DNA of 64,000 nt from Lobosporangium transversale (GCF_002105155.1 NW_019028995.1:248001-312000); one strand, 5' to 3'. Counted from the stretch's first letter, positions 27,158 through 40,710 are shown. Numbers and translations: made by a program. Notes: a model not told the origin generated them from the sequence alone.

Positions 27158-27838
27158 AATAACTTTGCATTATCCTTATGACCAGTACGCATTTAATATA
27201 TATCTTTGGCAACTTGTTCATTCCATCAGTCTTTCTTCATTATTCATTCATTCATTCACACCACCTCATCATTTATAATAACGATCGTATAATAAATTAT
27301 TTATTTAAAAAAAGGACCTTTTTGGTTGCATGATTTAAGATCATGTGACGAAACTATATTCACAGTATTTGATCCCGGTTTCTTTGAGAAATGTGTGCTT
27401 TTCCCTCTCGAAATTTTCATTAAAGGTGCGCGCCCAAACTGTATGTCCACCGATTGAATAGGCGTGGACTATTCATTTAGCGACTGTAACAGTATTCCAG
27501 CCAATCACATCCACCAAGCTAGTGGCTGCTGACCCAATACATCCATTGCTATCATTCAGGCATCCATCATCATTACGGGATTCATCCATTATTCCTAGGA
27601 GACATCCTGAGCCAGTATTTAAATATGGCACGCAAATCATCATCCATTTGGATCCATGGATACTGAATTAGCTATTATTGGGACACAGTGGCTGACTGGA
27701 GCACCTTTTTATTTTTTATTTTTTATATTTATTATTTTTTGAGGAAAGGGAACTAAAGGGAAATGAACAGTTAGTAATTAACATCTCGAATCTCGATTGC
27801 TCTACATCCACTCTCGCTTACGACCTTTTCAACAGGCA
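27158..27838. other. Intergenic: malic-enzyme 3' UTR and promoter of Stm1-like gene
   Basis: Contains AATAAA at 27291 for the upstream gene. Before the next gene are CCAAT (near 27500 in AGCCAATCAC), a TATTTAAATA box near 27617 and AT-rich DNA around 27710-27740. No gene seen. Confidence 0.6.
27291..27296 (+). promoter_or_regulatory. Polyadenylation signal AATAAA (malic enzyme)
   Basis: AATAAA lies 134 bp after the malic-enzyme stop codon in AT-rich sequence. Confidence 0.5.
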
Positions 27839-29589
27839 ATGGCGTCTACAAATATCTTTGACCTTCTCAACGACGACGCTCAGGATCAGGAGATCCAGGT
27901 CCCCGCCGTCAAGAAGGAAGTCAAGTCTGCTGCCAAGCCCGCTGCCAAGCCCGCTGCTGGCGCCGCCAGGACTGCTGACAACAAGGCTCCTCGCAAGGAT
28001 GGTGCCCGTGGTGGCAAGCCCAGAGACGGCGATGACCGTGGTAAGCAAACGCAATTGTCAGGAAAGTTTTCAGCTCGTGTTTCAGGAGGGCTCCATCAGT
28101 CCAACTTTCAGGAATTGATGGATGCAAAGTTACTGAGGAAAAAAGAAACACGTTATTCACCATTGCACCTACGAACAAAGTACTTCGGGCCTTAATCGAC
28201 ACCATCAACCCGGGACAGCTGAAAAATACAACAGATGTATAAACATCTTAGGTGGAACCTTTGATCTCTAGCTGTCGATCCGTCTGGACAGAAGTTTGTG
28301 TCTCCATTCATTTAGGATCAGCTTATTTGCGATGCAAAAAAAAAATCCGGAGCACTAAAGGGTGTATAAAGAGAAGAGTTGTCGTTCCCTTAACAGCGCT
28401 TCATCTATAAAGTAGTCATTATCAGTTGATACTTAGTGCCCTTTTGGTTGTATTTTGAGGCAAGCAGGACATTAATGCATCAACTCCAATCATTTCAGCG
28501 CATGGATATCAGGATGAGATAGATTTGCTCAATTGCTATCAAGCACTTTCTTTTAAAGATGTCTCGTCAATTGATGCTTACCTGAGTATATAACCAGGAA
28601 TTCAGGAATGGCATAGTAGTGGGCTTTTCAGCTGGTTTCCGGTTGATATTCGTATTAACCACACCAGAGCTATAAGTGATTAATATTGATCCGCTTTTTT
28701 TATTGTATTTTTTAAAACCGCCCATTAAGCTCCTCGCGGACCCCGCTTCGACCGCGTTGACCGTGCACCTCGCGATGGCACCACTCCCCGTAACCGCGGC
28801 CCACGTCCTTCCCGCGGCGGTCGCCACGGTGGTTTTGACCGCCACTCCGGTACCGGTATCGTCGATAGCGAGAACAAGGAGAACAACCGCTTAGGTGATC
28901 CCACTGAGTCCTCCCTCGAGGCTGAGAAGGACGCCGCTTTGTAAGTTCACTGATTAGGGGAAGTTCAGGATCACGCTTCCTAACAATTATTCGTCAATGC
29001 AATTACGAACGTTTGAAGACGAATCTTGGAAAGTTTTCAAAATCATCATTTTCTTTTAGGATATTGTCTAATTTTTGATTTTTTTTTTCTTCTCTTTTAT
29101 GCAACAAGGGTCGCCGAGACTCCTGTTGCTGAGCCCGAGCCCGTTGAGCCAGAGGTCGTTGTCAAGACTCTTGATGACTACTTGGCCGAGAAGGCTGCTA
29201 AGTCTGTCAAGCTCTCCCTTCCCCAGACCCGTGCCGCCAATGCCGGTGCTGATGACTCTCAATGGAAAGATGCCCGTGTCCTTGAGGTCGAGGAGGCTGA
29301 AGACTTTATCAAGATGGGCAAGGGCTCTGAACCCAAGACCCGTAAGGGTAAGAAGGAGGGCAAGGTTTTGTTCACTGACATTGACATCCGCTACACTGAG
29401 CCTTCTCGTGAACAGTCCTCTTCCCCCCGCGGCGGCTTCCGTGGTGGCCGTGGTGGTGACCGCGGTGCCCGTGGTTCTCGTGGTGCCCGTGGCGGCAACA
29501 ACTCTCCGGTTCCTCGTCGTGGTGGTTCCCGTGGTACTGCCGTCAATGTTGACGACCAGGAGGTCTTCCCTAGCCTTGGCTCCAAGTAA
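27839..29589 (+). CDS. Stm1/SERBP1 (HABP4 family) ribosome-associated RNA-binding protein
   Basis: Three exons (27839-28040, 28730-28940, 29109-29589) give 297 residues. MASTNIFDLLNDDAQ and the Lys/Ala-rich N-terminus match the Stm1 N-terminal domain. DRHSGTGIVDSENKENNRLG followed by DPTESSLEAEKDAA is the HABP4/PAI-RBP1 core, continued by VKTLDDYLAEKAAKSVKL. The C-terminus is an RGG box (GGFRGGRGGDRGARGSRGAR) ending with DDQEVFPSLGSK. The family clamps mRNA-free 80S ribosomes and binds RNA in the cytoplasm. Codons are strongly C/G-ending (CGC, GGC, CCC, AAG), as in a highly expressed gene. The first intron (689 nt) is far longer than the local norm. Confidence 0.93.
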
Positions 29590-32500
29590 ACGCCTAGACA
29601 TAAAGAAGAAAGATGTTTTTGACAATATTATTAAACAAAGCAGCTTGTTATAACCAAAAAAAAAAAAAAATAACAAAGAAGAGCAATGTACACAGTTTGT
29701 CTTTTACTGTTGTTATTACCATCATCCTTATTTTCATTTTGCGACAGAGTGACACTCCATGAAGAAGGGAGGAGAAAGCAATGGTATTTTATATATGCAT
29801 TTAGACAGTGATCGCAGAACTGAAAAATTCCATAGTATTCACTAATTGATGTCTAATCAAGGGCTCTTCGTTGATCTACAGGCCTGCCCTCGAAATCGTG
29901 GCAAGCAGGTATAATACATATATAATATATCCTATACTAACAATCCCTAAGTGAGATGTTGTTTGGAGCCAACAGTAAGCGACCCCATTTAGTGGTTTGC
30001 ATCTTGAGCCACACTTTTTCCTTGCTGATTTGCCAAAAACAATGGTGGTCTACATGTTCAGTACATGTACGGTATACTGAATAGGTTAAAAATAATAAAT
30101 GTATAACATATTCATTGCTGATCTGTAAGTACAGCAGAATTTATTCTGTTCATTTTGTTTTCTTTTGAGCTGTTTGCATGTGAGAGAGCGCGAAAGAAAA
30201 AGAAGACTTCAAAAAGTGCAGAACAAACTTCTGTTGGTATATTTAGATAATGCAAATATTTGGATATATACAGGATAATGTTTTTTTTTTTTTTTTTTTT
30301 TTTTAAAAGTTGTGTTTCTGAGAATGTATAGACATATATATCTATACTGAACAGAGCACTCATTCATAAGCGCAGTTGCTGCATGTGGAGGAATGGGTAT
30401 TTTGCTTGTTTGTAGTTCTTGAGCCATAATGGTAACACGATCACTAAGCAAGAATAAAGATTTTATTTTTTATTTTATTTTTTTGATGACAAAAGGACTC
30501 TCAAAGTCATGGGATATATTTACTACATCCTATGGATAGTATGCCGCAGACATAGGCAAGAATGTTTGTTTTGCGAGATAAAAAAAAAAAAAGAATAAAA
30601 TAAAGTATTGTGTTGTGCACCGGTTTTTTTTTTGAGAGAGAGAGACTTGAGCATCAAGGCTCCGAACCAGAGTTAATGGTCTTCTTTCTTTCTATTAAGT
30701 TTATTTTACATTTTACATTTGCTTTTTTAGCTTAATTCTCCCTTGCCATCATCTATCCTACCCAAGGTTCAATGGCGGGATATATGCTTGAAAACACTGG
30801 TTTCTTATTTGTATAAATGTGTATTATTGATAGTGACAAACAAACAGCATTGTTGTTATTGTTGATGAATACATGTCATCGGAAATGTACGTTTGGTCCG
30901 TGTGGTGTAATCGCGTATACTTTAGAGAAATATGGCACAGGGGCATGGAATCATCTCCTTTCATGCTCTAACGACTTCGTTTATTTAATATGATTGATGT
31001 TATGGGGATTTTTACAAGGGTTATAGAGCATCCCGATACTTCATGTTCCGGACATTATTTTATGAAAAACTTTTGTCTCTTTCCTTGTTTTCTCTCTCCG
31101 TTCCTTTGTGCTTATTTGGTTAAAAGAAGAAAATGAAGTGTAAATGTTCGGATATGCATGTGAGCCACAATTCTATGCATCCTAGCAAGAATCCCACGCA
31201 CGCGTCCAGAAAACCTTTTTGTTGTGGCGCGCGTTTTCTTTTCAGTGTGGCTTCGATTGATGAATAATACACCAAAATTAAATATTAGCTAATGCTTTAA
31301 ACAACAAAATCTTTTTTAATTAATGCTCAAATACAATAAATACAATAAAAAAAATTAAAAAAAAAAAAGTTCTGTATTCGATTATTCGATTTCCTTTGTG
31401 TCTTTCTCTCTCCCTCTCGTTTTTCACACACATGCACACACACGCTTCTCTCTTTGTCTTTTTTTCCATTTCGCAAGAGACATCGGCTTGAGGATACAAA
31501 TCAGAACATTTGTGGACAACCTTGGATTCTTTTCACATATTTTTTTGTTATTAATAGTTTATCCCGCAGTCTTTGTAATCATGAGATAGATAGATTCGAT
31601 CATGTAGCGCGCACAATCCCTTATTGACAAGGCTGCACATGTATATATCAGTCTTGGAGCTCGTACTTGGGTACCAAGATAAATTAAAAAAAAGAAAGAT
31701 CAGAATTTAATATTTTTGCTCCTCTCAAGGCACCTAAAAGTACCTTTTGATCTGCCAAAGAAAGCGCGCCAAAGCTTTCTGTTCTCATCACAAAAAAAAA
31801 AAAAAAAAAAAAAAGAAAGGAAAAAGAAAAACACATGTAGACATTTGTAAAACGTTTTCCAATAAACGGATGTAGACGTGAAATTGGGCGCTATCAACAA
31901 TAAGGATTTATAGTAAACAGTAGGTTTTTATTATTTATTTTTTTTTTTTGTGTACAATATTATGAACAATAAATGTTAATGTTTTCATGCATTTTTCTCT
32001 TCCCCTCTCTCGATCAGCAAATGAATTGAGCACCGGCTCTCAGGACCTACTCAATCAACTCTTACTTTAAAAAACACAATATCAGGCCACATCCCTTGTT
32101 TTCCATTGCCTTTTTCATTTTCAACACACATGTTCGTATACAACTGACAATTGTAAAAAAAAAAAAAAAAATTCGCCTCCAAAACTCAATCAATTGGCTC
32201 TTGCTGTGCTACTAATGTTGAACCTCCCAAGTGTAAAAAATTATAAAATATTGAGTAAAAAATAAAAAATGATCTTTTTTTTTTTTTTTTATAGTACACA
32301 ATCTCTGTCTTCAAAATGTGGGAGAATATGGAATACCTCAACTCAACGACAGATGGAAACATTTAGGTACATGGATATACTACGGCATGTATACATTTCA
32401 AGTGAGGGTCCTTTTTTTATTTTTTATTTTATTTTATTTTTTTAATATATATATATATATGTATAATATTATATAAAAACATGGTGGATGAAAGGAACTG

Positions 32501-33239
32501 CCTTACCTAAATTGCGATTAAACTTTTTCTTTATTTTCTTCGGAGGAAACTTACTGCACCATTGCATTTGTTTAAACATTTGGCCTTGCTCTCACAGTGT
32601 ATATACGACCTATAAATCTTTTTCATTACAAACACAGAGTTCTGTTGTTGATAAAACTCTCTCATGAATGTCTTCTTGCTGAAGCACCCAGTAAACAATA
32701 GGCATGATCCACGGTATGAACAAAATATTAACGGCGTGCATTACAGAGGAGAGATAGTAACCTATTCCCCTCACTTTCTTCTATTCTCTTGATAGACCAT
32801 CAAATAGATGTTGCGATCGAAACTTTTGTTTGTGTTTGTATCAGTTTGTATAGACATGCTCCACTTGCCCATTGGGGCATTCATCCATTTATACAGGCTT
32901 ATTCATTTTGCCTCGTCCTGCCACACATGTACGACATAAAGTTGTACTTTGAAGAAAGCGCATCAATGATCGATATGCTCCCATCAAAAAAAAAAAAAAG
33001 TATAACCTTGGCATATACTTTTACACTTATACAACATATACATACAGATAAATATATAATTATTGAATAATGTTTGGTTTGCTACCTTTTGTTTATGAAG
33101 CCATTTTTTGGGAAGGTGCACGACCATGTTGTCTTAAATGTTGTTGTGAATAATTGAGTTGCAAGAGGGAGACGCGGTTTTGCACGTCACCTCTGAGAAT
33201 CAAATTAAAGTATTGAATTAAAGATGTTAAAATGTATCT

Positions 33240-33354
33240 AATTATTATTATTGTAATTTTATTATTTTATACTATTGTTTTTATCATTATCATTATCATT
33301 ATCATTGTCATTATCATTATCGTTGTCATTATTATTATTATTATTATTATTATT
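33240..33354. repeat. Compound ATT / ATTATC microsatellite
   Basis: ATT and ATTATC units repeat through the segment with some GTC variants. Confidence 0.9.
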
Positions 33355-33770
33355 TGGGAGTGGGGCACTGTAAAAAGAAATACACACACATACACATTTA
33401 CACACACGAAAAGGAGCTTTTTTAACTGACGGGCTGTAAATGAGCACTGGAGATTGCTCTTTGAATCGTTCTTTTCCTCTGTCTTTGCGCTCTGGTCTTT
33501 TCTGCTCTTTTTTCCCTTCTTTTCTTCGCTAACCTTTTCTACCTTTTCCTCCTATTTCTTTTCCCTATTCAATCAACGTCCACTATATTCATCCATCTCA
33601 CACATTATCTCTTCTCTGACTCCTCTTTGGACTCGAGTTTCTTACCTCCTCTTCCTCCGATACACGCTCCACCTTCCTATCCTCCTATCCTCCTATCCTC
33701 CTCGGCTTCAGGAAGACCATCTAATCCTCAACTCCAAATCCATCAGAACTAATAATCTATCCTAGCCTCT

Positions 33771-33785
33771 CCCCCCCCCCCCCCC
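33771..33785 (+). repeat. Poly-C run (C15)
   Basis: Fifteen consecutive C, unusual in a window whose homopolymers are otherwise nearly all A or T. Confidence 0.95.
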
Positions 33786-35259
33786 AATATTAATTCCTAG
33801 ATGTTTTAATACTTAATAGAATCCCTCTACAGTAGTTCTTCACTCAGCACTTGTTCGGTTCTTTTTAATCCATTCCCCTCTGGTACAACTGTCTTTTTTT
33901 TTTCTTTTTGACACTATAATCATTGACCTCTTACTGGACTACACAACAGCAATCGACTGGAGGGAAATCGATCAATCCAGGTAGGAATGAATATCAGTAC
34001 ATCTTCATTCATATGATTCTGGATGAGTACAAAGAGGGGCACCATTTATCTCGAGATCAGAAAAAAAAAAAAAGAAAGAGCGGGTCATGTTGATTATCCA
34101 TTTCCCCTCTGTTTTCATTTTTTTTTTTTTTTTTTTTTTGTGGAGTGAAAAGATAATGGGAAATAGAGTGGATAGAATGGGGAAGTGACAAAAACGTTAA
34201 ATGCAATGTTTTTTTTTTGTTTGCCCAACAAACAGAATCTAATTATTATTGGCATTGAAATTATTACCTTGAAACAATTAACCTTCTTCCGAATTTGAAA
34301 GAAAAAAAAAAAAAAAAAAAAAAAGGTGCTTTAATATATATATATATGCTTGATGAAAAGGATCAGATAATTGCAATTTATCTAAATGGTAACCATTGAT
34401 TGCCTACTCGTGAGCATTGGTCCAGACAATGGGATACTCAAAGCTTCATGCTTAAAGAAAAAAGGAAAAAAAAAAAAAAAAAACCGATTCTGTGCTTATG
34501 CATTTTAAAATGTTGGTGTACGACAATCCAATGAATAGGCGTGTAAATCAACCTTCTCTATCTTTTCTCATTTTCAAATGTTGTCGTCAGAGAGAAGGTA
34601 TCCATCTTCATCTCCATCATTCATTCATTCTTTTGTTATCTTTTGTGCTATACGTGAAGAATTAATTTAGGAGAATGATGCATGATGCTTTTGTCTGTTG
34701 ATACTTTGATCTGATGCAACAATGAGATAAATATAAAAAAAAGGACAAGGCCCCTTTCTTCGTTGTTTATTCTCTGATCATGAAAGTCTGCCTATAAAAA
34801 AAGGAAAAAAGTAACATGCAGGGGTGCAAAAGGAAAAAAAAAAAAAATGCTTGAACACCAGAGAGAGAGGAGAGAAAAACCAGACAACCATAATTTTTGA
34901 GTCTGGGATCTCAGATCAGGGTTCAACGGAAAAATTGTAATCAGCGATTATATTAATTGCATTATGATGTTCCTTACAGAGCCATAGCGCTTTGTGCATT
35001 TCTTAAGCAGCTCAATTGCGATGGTTCATTACCATCATTTGTCACATTTTAGGAGTACAACAGATCTACTTTTTTTTTATTGTAATATCCTACGCCAACA
35101 GCTCTCCCCTCCCTCTTCCTCTCTCTTCATTTCTCTACCTCTCCCACACTTTGCCCATTCATTCATTTGACATCCATTTCTCTTTTTATTATTGCTTCCT
35201 TTTTAGTCCTATCTAACGATCGATTGGATTGTTCCTCTTTTCTTTCTCTCTCTCAATAG

Positions 35260-35325
35260 AAACATTCGCATTATACCCGCTCACCAGAGTCCACGTCCAT
35301 TTGAGTACTCTCCTCCCAATTCCAG
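35260..35325 (+). other. Putative non-coding 5' UTR exon
   Basis: A CT-rich tract ending CAATAG precedes this 66-bp segment and CCAG/GTAAAT follows it. It has no start codon in a useful frame. An upstream partner exon would end at 33980. Confidence 0.45.
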
Positions 35326-35801
35326 GTAAATGAAATGACCAATCTAGTCCTGTCACCAAACAAAATGCAGAGAGCCTCATGTCTATACCTTCTCTTCACA
35401 CAACTTGTCACATTCCTGCTCGTCTTGCTCTCTCCCTCTAATCTTCCATCGCCTTATTCTCAACGTTACTTGTAATGGTTTTTTATATGGCGCATCTCAT
35501 TGATACTGGCTCATTAAATTGATGAAATAATTGTAAACAAATTTTGTCCAGACCACTCTTTTGTGTAAATTATTTATACATTTTTGTATTCGCCATCCAT
35601 ATCCATCCATATCCATCCATCTTTTTTTTTTTTTTTTTTTTGAGAACCCCTGAAACACGAACCCATCATTGACACACTTGCATTAACCTTCACTTTGTAC
35701 ATGTGTTTACATGTTGCCATGAACAAAACATTCAACTTATTGCTTATTATCTACTTGATCAACACATCAACACAAAAAGAAAAAAAACAAAAGTCTGCAA
35801 A

Positions 35802-37671
35802 ATGAATCGATCCAATAGTCACGCCTCAACGATGCATGCTCATCCACACTCATATCATGAACAGCAGTCATCACCACAGCAACATCAACATCACCAACAG
35901 CAGCATCATCAATATCAAAACCAGCAACAACAGTACCAGCGCGAGTACATGGATCAAGAAGCACCCTCTTCATATCAAAGACCGATGAACCCTCCACAAG
36001 ACGGACAAAGCATTCAGTACCGGCCATCCAGTTCTCATCAACAAAGCATGCGTTCTCAGCAGCAGCAGCCACATCATGGGCATGATCAAGAGCGACAGCA
36101 GAACCATTCGCAACCACCATACCAATCATCCCAGTCTCGGTCCCATACATCTCAGCATCATCATCTACATTCACCTTCATCCAAGACTGATGATCAATCA
36201 CAGCATCTTCCAGGCCGCTACCCTGCTAATATACCTGTTATTCAATCCTCTGATCCATCCTTCACACGACGCCCTCACTCGCGTTCCTTTTCTTCCAACT
36301 CACCCTCCCATCCATATCCACAATACACGACGCCTGGCTCATCTTCACACTATCAGCAGTCGTATCAACCACGCTTACACCATAGTGCTTCTGCAGGTCA
36401 TCTTCCAGCAGCGGGACATCGCTCCGCTCCCGTTACTGTAAGTGCAGCCCCAGGAATGAAGCAAACAGGAAATGCAGCAGGAACGGCTCCTCCAAAGAGG
36501 AAAGATCCATACGCAACTGCCTGGCGAACATATTCTAAAATTGCAGAGGAGCTTAACTTGCTGAATCCAGATGGAACGCTGTACCCAATCTCAAAGGAAG
36601 CCATTCTAAAGTATTTACATCACCAGTCCAAGAGGATCAAATCCAGCAATCTTCATTGGTACGTTAATGGACTCAAGAAGCATCAAGAAAACCTGGGCTT
36701 TGCATGGGACGATGTCCGGTATGACGAACAAGTCGTGGCGTTGTTGAAAGAACTCACACTGCATCCAGTTCCTATTGAGAGCAATGGTGGTGCTGGTGGC
36801 AATTTTGGATACCATCCAAGCCATCATATCCGTCCCTCTACATCCGCGCCTATCGATACATCCAAGATTGCAAGCTTATCAATCACCAGCAGCTCGAATC
36901 CATCGCCACACTACTCTCAGCAGCAGCAGCACCACCACCACCACCACTACCAACAACAACAGAGCTACTCTGCCTCGTTCACTGTCGGATCGAAGAAACA
37001 TCAAAACCAATATGAAGACCCTCCACCCCCATCACACAGCCAGAGGCAACAGCACCATTTATATTCTGAGCGGCCTCAACCTCAAGCTCCTCACGAGTCC
37101 AGTAGGGCCTCGTCTTTTCACTCAGCCCCTGTACAGCTACCATCGCACCACATGCAGGAGGATCGTTCAATTGTTGATACACCTCAAACACGATACAAAG
37201 GCCATTCCCATACCCTAAGCGAGGTTTCTCCAGTCACCTCTACAAGTACAACAAGCTCGCCAATGTCAAGCTCAGAGATTCAGCTTGCACAGCAATCACC
37301 ACCATCAATGTCGAATGGGTCCAATGTCAAACGGAAGAGATATGAGCTTAATTCTGAACGAGCAGGTAGGAAACATATTGTTGGACTTGGATTTTTTTTT
37401 TTTCTAATGCTAATCTTTTATAAATATTCCTACGAGCTTAGCTCGACTCGTATCCCCAACGAGCCTCGAAGGCGATGGACTTGAAGACCATGAACGTGGC
37501 ACAAGAGACGCTGATGAGCTGGATGTCGATACCCTTGAAGATATGGATGAGGATCACCGAGAGCGCGTAGCGTTGAAGCGACATGCTTCCACAGGTACCT
37601 TGCGTATTCAAGTCAAAGGATCAGCGGTAAGTCAACGCTTAAGCTACCACACACACGCATAAGCACACGTC

Positions 37672-37706
<35 letters not shown>

Positions 37707-39917
37707 TATTTCGAAATATAGGGTACGGACAGAAGGAATATGCTGTTGACGAAAGGCGAACAAAACTATTATTATTACTAATTTTTTTTTTTTTTTTATA
37801 CTCTTTGCTTGAAAAAGTTGGATCCTATGCCTTCTGATGCCCATTTGTATCAACGACAAAGCGAATCGAGCCATCGAGAGTATCCTGTCACAACACCATC
37901 TCCCGGCCCTCGTGAGAATGAGGCTGGTGGCCATTTCCGCTGGGGTAGCTCAGACGCATATCTTCAGAGCCGACTTTCGCCTCCAGGATCCATTTCATCA
38001 ATAGGTTCAACCTCTCCTGCTAGCCGAGGAGCGACAGGAAACTCCTCTGTAACTAGCCAGCGTCACCGGAGGGCAAACGGAGTGGTGTCGTCGCCTATAA
38101 CTAGCCCAGCTGTCTCAGGCACTATTCCTCCGGTGCCACAACATATTTCAAATAGCGGCAATGGCAATAACAAGACTACTGTCCAGTTCTCGGAAGTAGT
38201 CGAGTATGCACAGCAGTTGCAGACCAAGTATGGAAGTAGGTGCCGTAAACACCCGTGGGGTTGTGTAGTATTGGCGGAGGACTATCATCTGGAGCTGACG
38301 ATCAAAATGTATATGGACTGGGCTGGCCTAGTCGTAAGTAGATGGAATATCATCCAAGTGTGCACGAACATGCTTCTTGTCCAATATTTTTATATTAACA
38401 CGACTTTTTTGATGTGGCAAAATCTTGAAATTTAGGCAAGTGGTCGTCTTTCAATGGATGAGGTTCCTGACCTACCAGAATTCAGACGACCGAACGACAT
38501 TGGAGGCATCGGGGGCGATGAGGCATCATCTTCGCCCATTTCGCCTACACCTGGGCAGTCCACTGTAGCCAGTGGTACCCTGAAGCGAATGACATCCACT
38601 CCACTTACGGCGTCGTTTGGGTCATTTTCTCTGCTACATCAGCAGCCTACGTCCCCACCTCTTAAGAGCGAAGAGCAGTTCACTTTTGGGCGGATGAGCT
38701 CTTCACCCCAGCAGCAGAGACATCATTCACCTTCTTCATCTCCCCCTCCCATCTTCGGCCAGAGTCCCAAGAGAGAGGGACATATCAGCGATAGTCTAAT
38801 GAGTCGTATCGGTAGCCCCCCACCCCAGCACTCGATGCTATCGCCCCTTGCCTCCAAGCAGCCGCTCACTATTAGTATCAATAGTAGTGCTGGTAATGGA
38901 TCGTCAGATTCTCGCCAAGGGGCAGGCGCGAATCCTCCTTCGCCCCTCCCTAGCTCTGATAGTCGAGCCCAATCACGTAAAATAGTTAGTAGCCCTAGTC
39001 TAGGTCAATACTCCTTGCATTGTCAGTCTGAGCAAGAAACCACCTATGCATCCGACCTTCAAGCACCCCCTTTGCCTGATCCCGGAAAGAGTCGCCTCGG
39101 AGGAGCAGGCTCAGCTCTGCTGTTTAACTCTGTCGAGCCATTCTCTCCATCGGAAGAAGACATGGAGATGTCTGGGGATGAAGATCGAGGTGTGCGGGAG
39201 CGTACCTCTAGAGCACCTGCCCAAAGCCATGATGCTGGACATCAGGAGCATAAAGGCAATAGTTGTGATCGCGAGGCAGATACCGCGGCTATGGAAGAAG
39301 AGGAAAATGAGCATGTGCATGATCTAAGACAGCAAGTCTCGTTCCAGCACAAGCAGCAGCGCGCACATGGAACCTTCACACTTGCTGAACAAGACGAACT
39401 GGAAGATGACGGACAGAGAGCATCCTTGGCATCTGAAGGATCAAGGATATTAAAGGAAAGAGGGCCTCTAACAGGTGAAACACGTCATATGGAGCCAGAT
39501 GCGCGTCATTTTAGGCCTAGGAATCCATCGTACGAGGTGAATGATGCTATATATGAGTACCCAGTCCCCAGACCCCGTGCATTTCGTAGGGAGAGTCGAG
39601 GCGAGAGGCCTAGAGGTGGTGTCTATACGAATAGTGACGATGTCGATGGTATGGGCCGAGCTGAAGATCATGATAGGGTAGAAGAAGTTCGAATGGGAAT
39701 CAAGAGCTTGCAGTCGTCCCTGTCACAGAAGGGCATAATAGTGAACGAACCCCTTACAAACTCTAATGATGATCCGATAACGACAGCGGAGGTGTCTATG
39801 CTGCCGAGCCTTCAGCAGCATGAACAAGAGCAGCATCAGCAGCAAAAGCCTAGGCAGCAATCACACCTAGATCAACAGGTAAACGGCGATGAAGATTCAT
39901 CCATGGTGGAGCCCTAG
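35802..39917 (+). CDS. Large Gln/His/Ser-rich putative nuclear regulator with integrase SAM-like domain
   Basis: Four exons (35802-37365, 37442-37626, 37818-38333, 38436-39917) give 1248 residues. Most of the protein is low complexity: Gln/His runs at the N-terminus and at residues 370-400, Ser/Pro-rich later, Gln-rich end. Two ordered islands stand out. Residues about 231-325 (from KRKDPYATAWRTYSKIAEEL, through YPISKEAILKYLHHQSKRI, to VALLKELTLHP) read like the core-binding SAM-like domain of tyrosine recombinases, as in Crypton-type elements and fungal DNA-binding proteins derived from them. Residues about 700-770 hold a second conserved-looking segment (EYAQQLQTKYGSRCRKHPWG). KRKR near residue 510 is a candidate nuclear signal. 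Transcription-factor function is inferred. No catalytic recombinase residues are present. Confidence 0.8.
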
Positions 39918-40351
39918 TATGAAGGGTACGAACGAGAAGCAACACGCACACAAAAAAAAAAAAAAAAAAAAAAACGCGACTGGAATAAAAAAAAGACAAA
40001 CACAACCAATACGATACTGCCGCGGAAAACACAACAACAGCAACGAGGAAAAAAAAAAAAAAAAAAAAAAAAAAGAACCCCTACTTTTTTATGAGTTTTG
40101 CAGACTGGGTAACAGAACTGCTCGAGATGATTGCTTTTTTAACGACTTGTAATGAAATACATTAAAATCTTATGAATGAAACTGAATAAAGTAACGAAAA
40201 TTACGTGAATCTCATAGATCAACAAGTTTATCATCTCTGCACCACCCAGTGGTCAAAGAAAAAAAGAAAAAAAAAAAAGAAAAAGACCACATCGTATCAT
40301 TTCTATCAATTTGATCTAGACTAGACCAGAAAGAGCATTGTGTCCATCAAG

Positions 40352-40366
40352 TATATATATATATAC

Positions 40367-40397
<31 letters not shown>
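40352..40397. repeat. Two adjacent (TA)n microsatellites
   Basis: TA runs of about 14 and 27 bp, separated by CCAAA. Confidence 0.9.
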
Positions 40398-40710
40398 CTG
40401 TATAGTGCATATTATTACCTATCATGCGTAGAGCTCAAATAGTTGATTCACCACCACTAGTGCCTTGTTTAAGTACTAAAGGCGTTCAAGGAAGGAAATC
40501 TTTCTCCCCTGAGAGAATGACAGAGAAAACTCATCAACATCGCAGTTTTTTTTTTCTTGTTTCCTCATCTGAAGCTTGCTTTTCCTGGTCTAAAGCTTGC
40601 TTTTTCTCCTGATCCTTTCCAAACTGTTCAGAAATGAGGGTATTGATGCATAAGTTGTGATTGATACAAAAGGTTAAAAGTGTTAAGCGAGCAGCTCCTA
40701 CAGTTCCTGC

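Larger units (their letters stand above)
29590..35801. other. Long intergenic region plus spliced 5' UTR of the downstream regulator
   Basis: No protein gene is supported from 29590 to about 33450: AT-rich DNA with many A/T runs. From 33450 the plus strand becomes CT-rich, typical of fungal transcription starts. Splice signals suggest non-coding 5' exons of the gene at 35802: a donor at 33981 (CCAG then GTAGGA), an exon at 35260-35325, and a second donor at 35326 (CCAG then GTAAAT). The final acceptor is probably near 35790. Confidence 0.5.

Noticed and set aside
29068-29676. Open frames on both strands over the RGG region
   Set aside because: By-product of C/G-ending codons in the Stm1-like gene.
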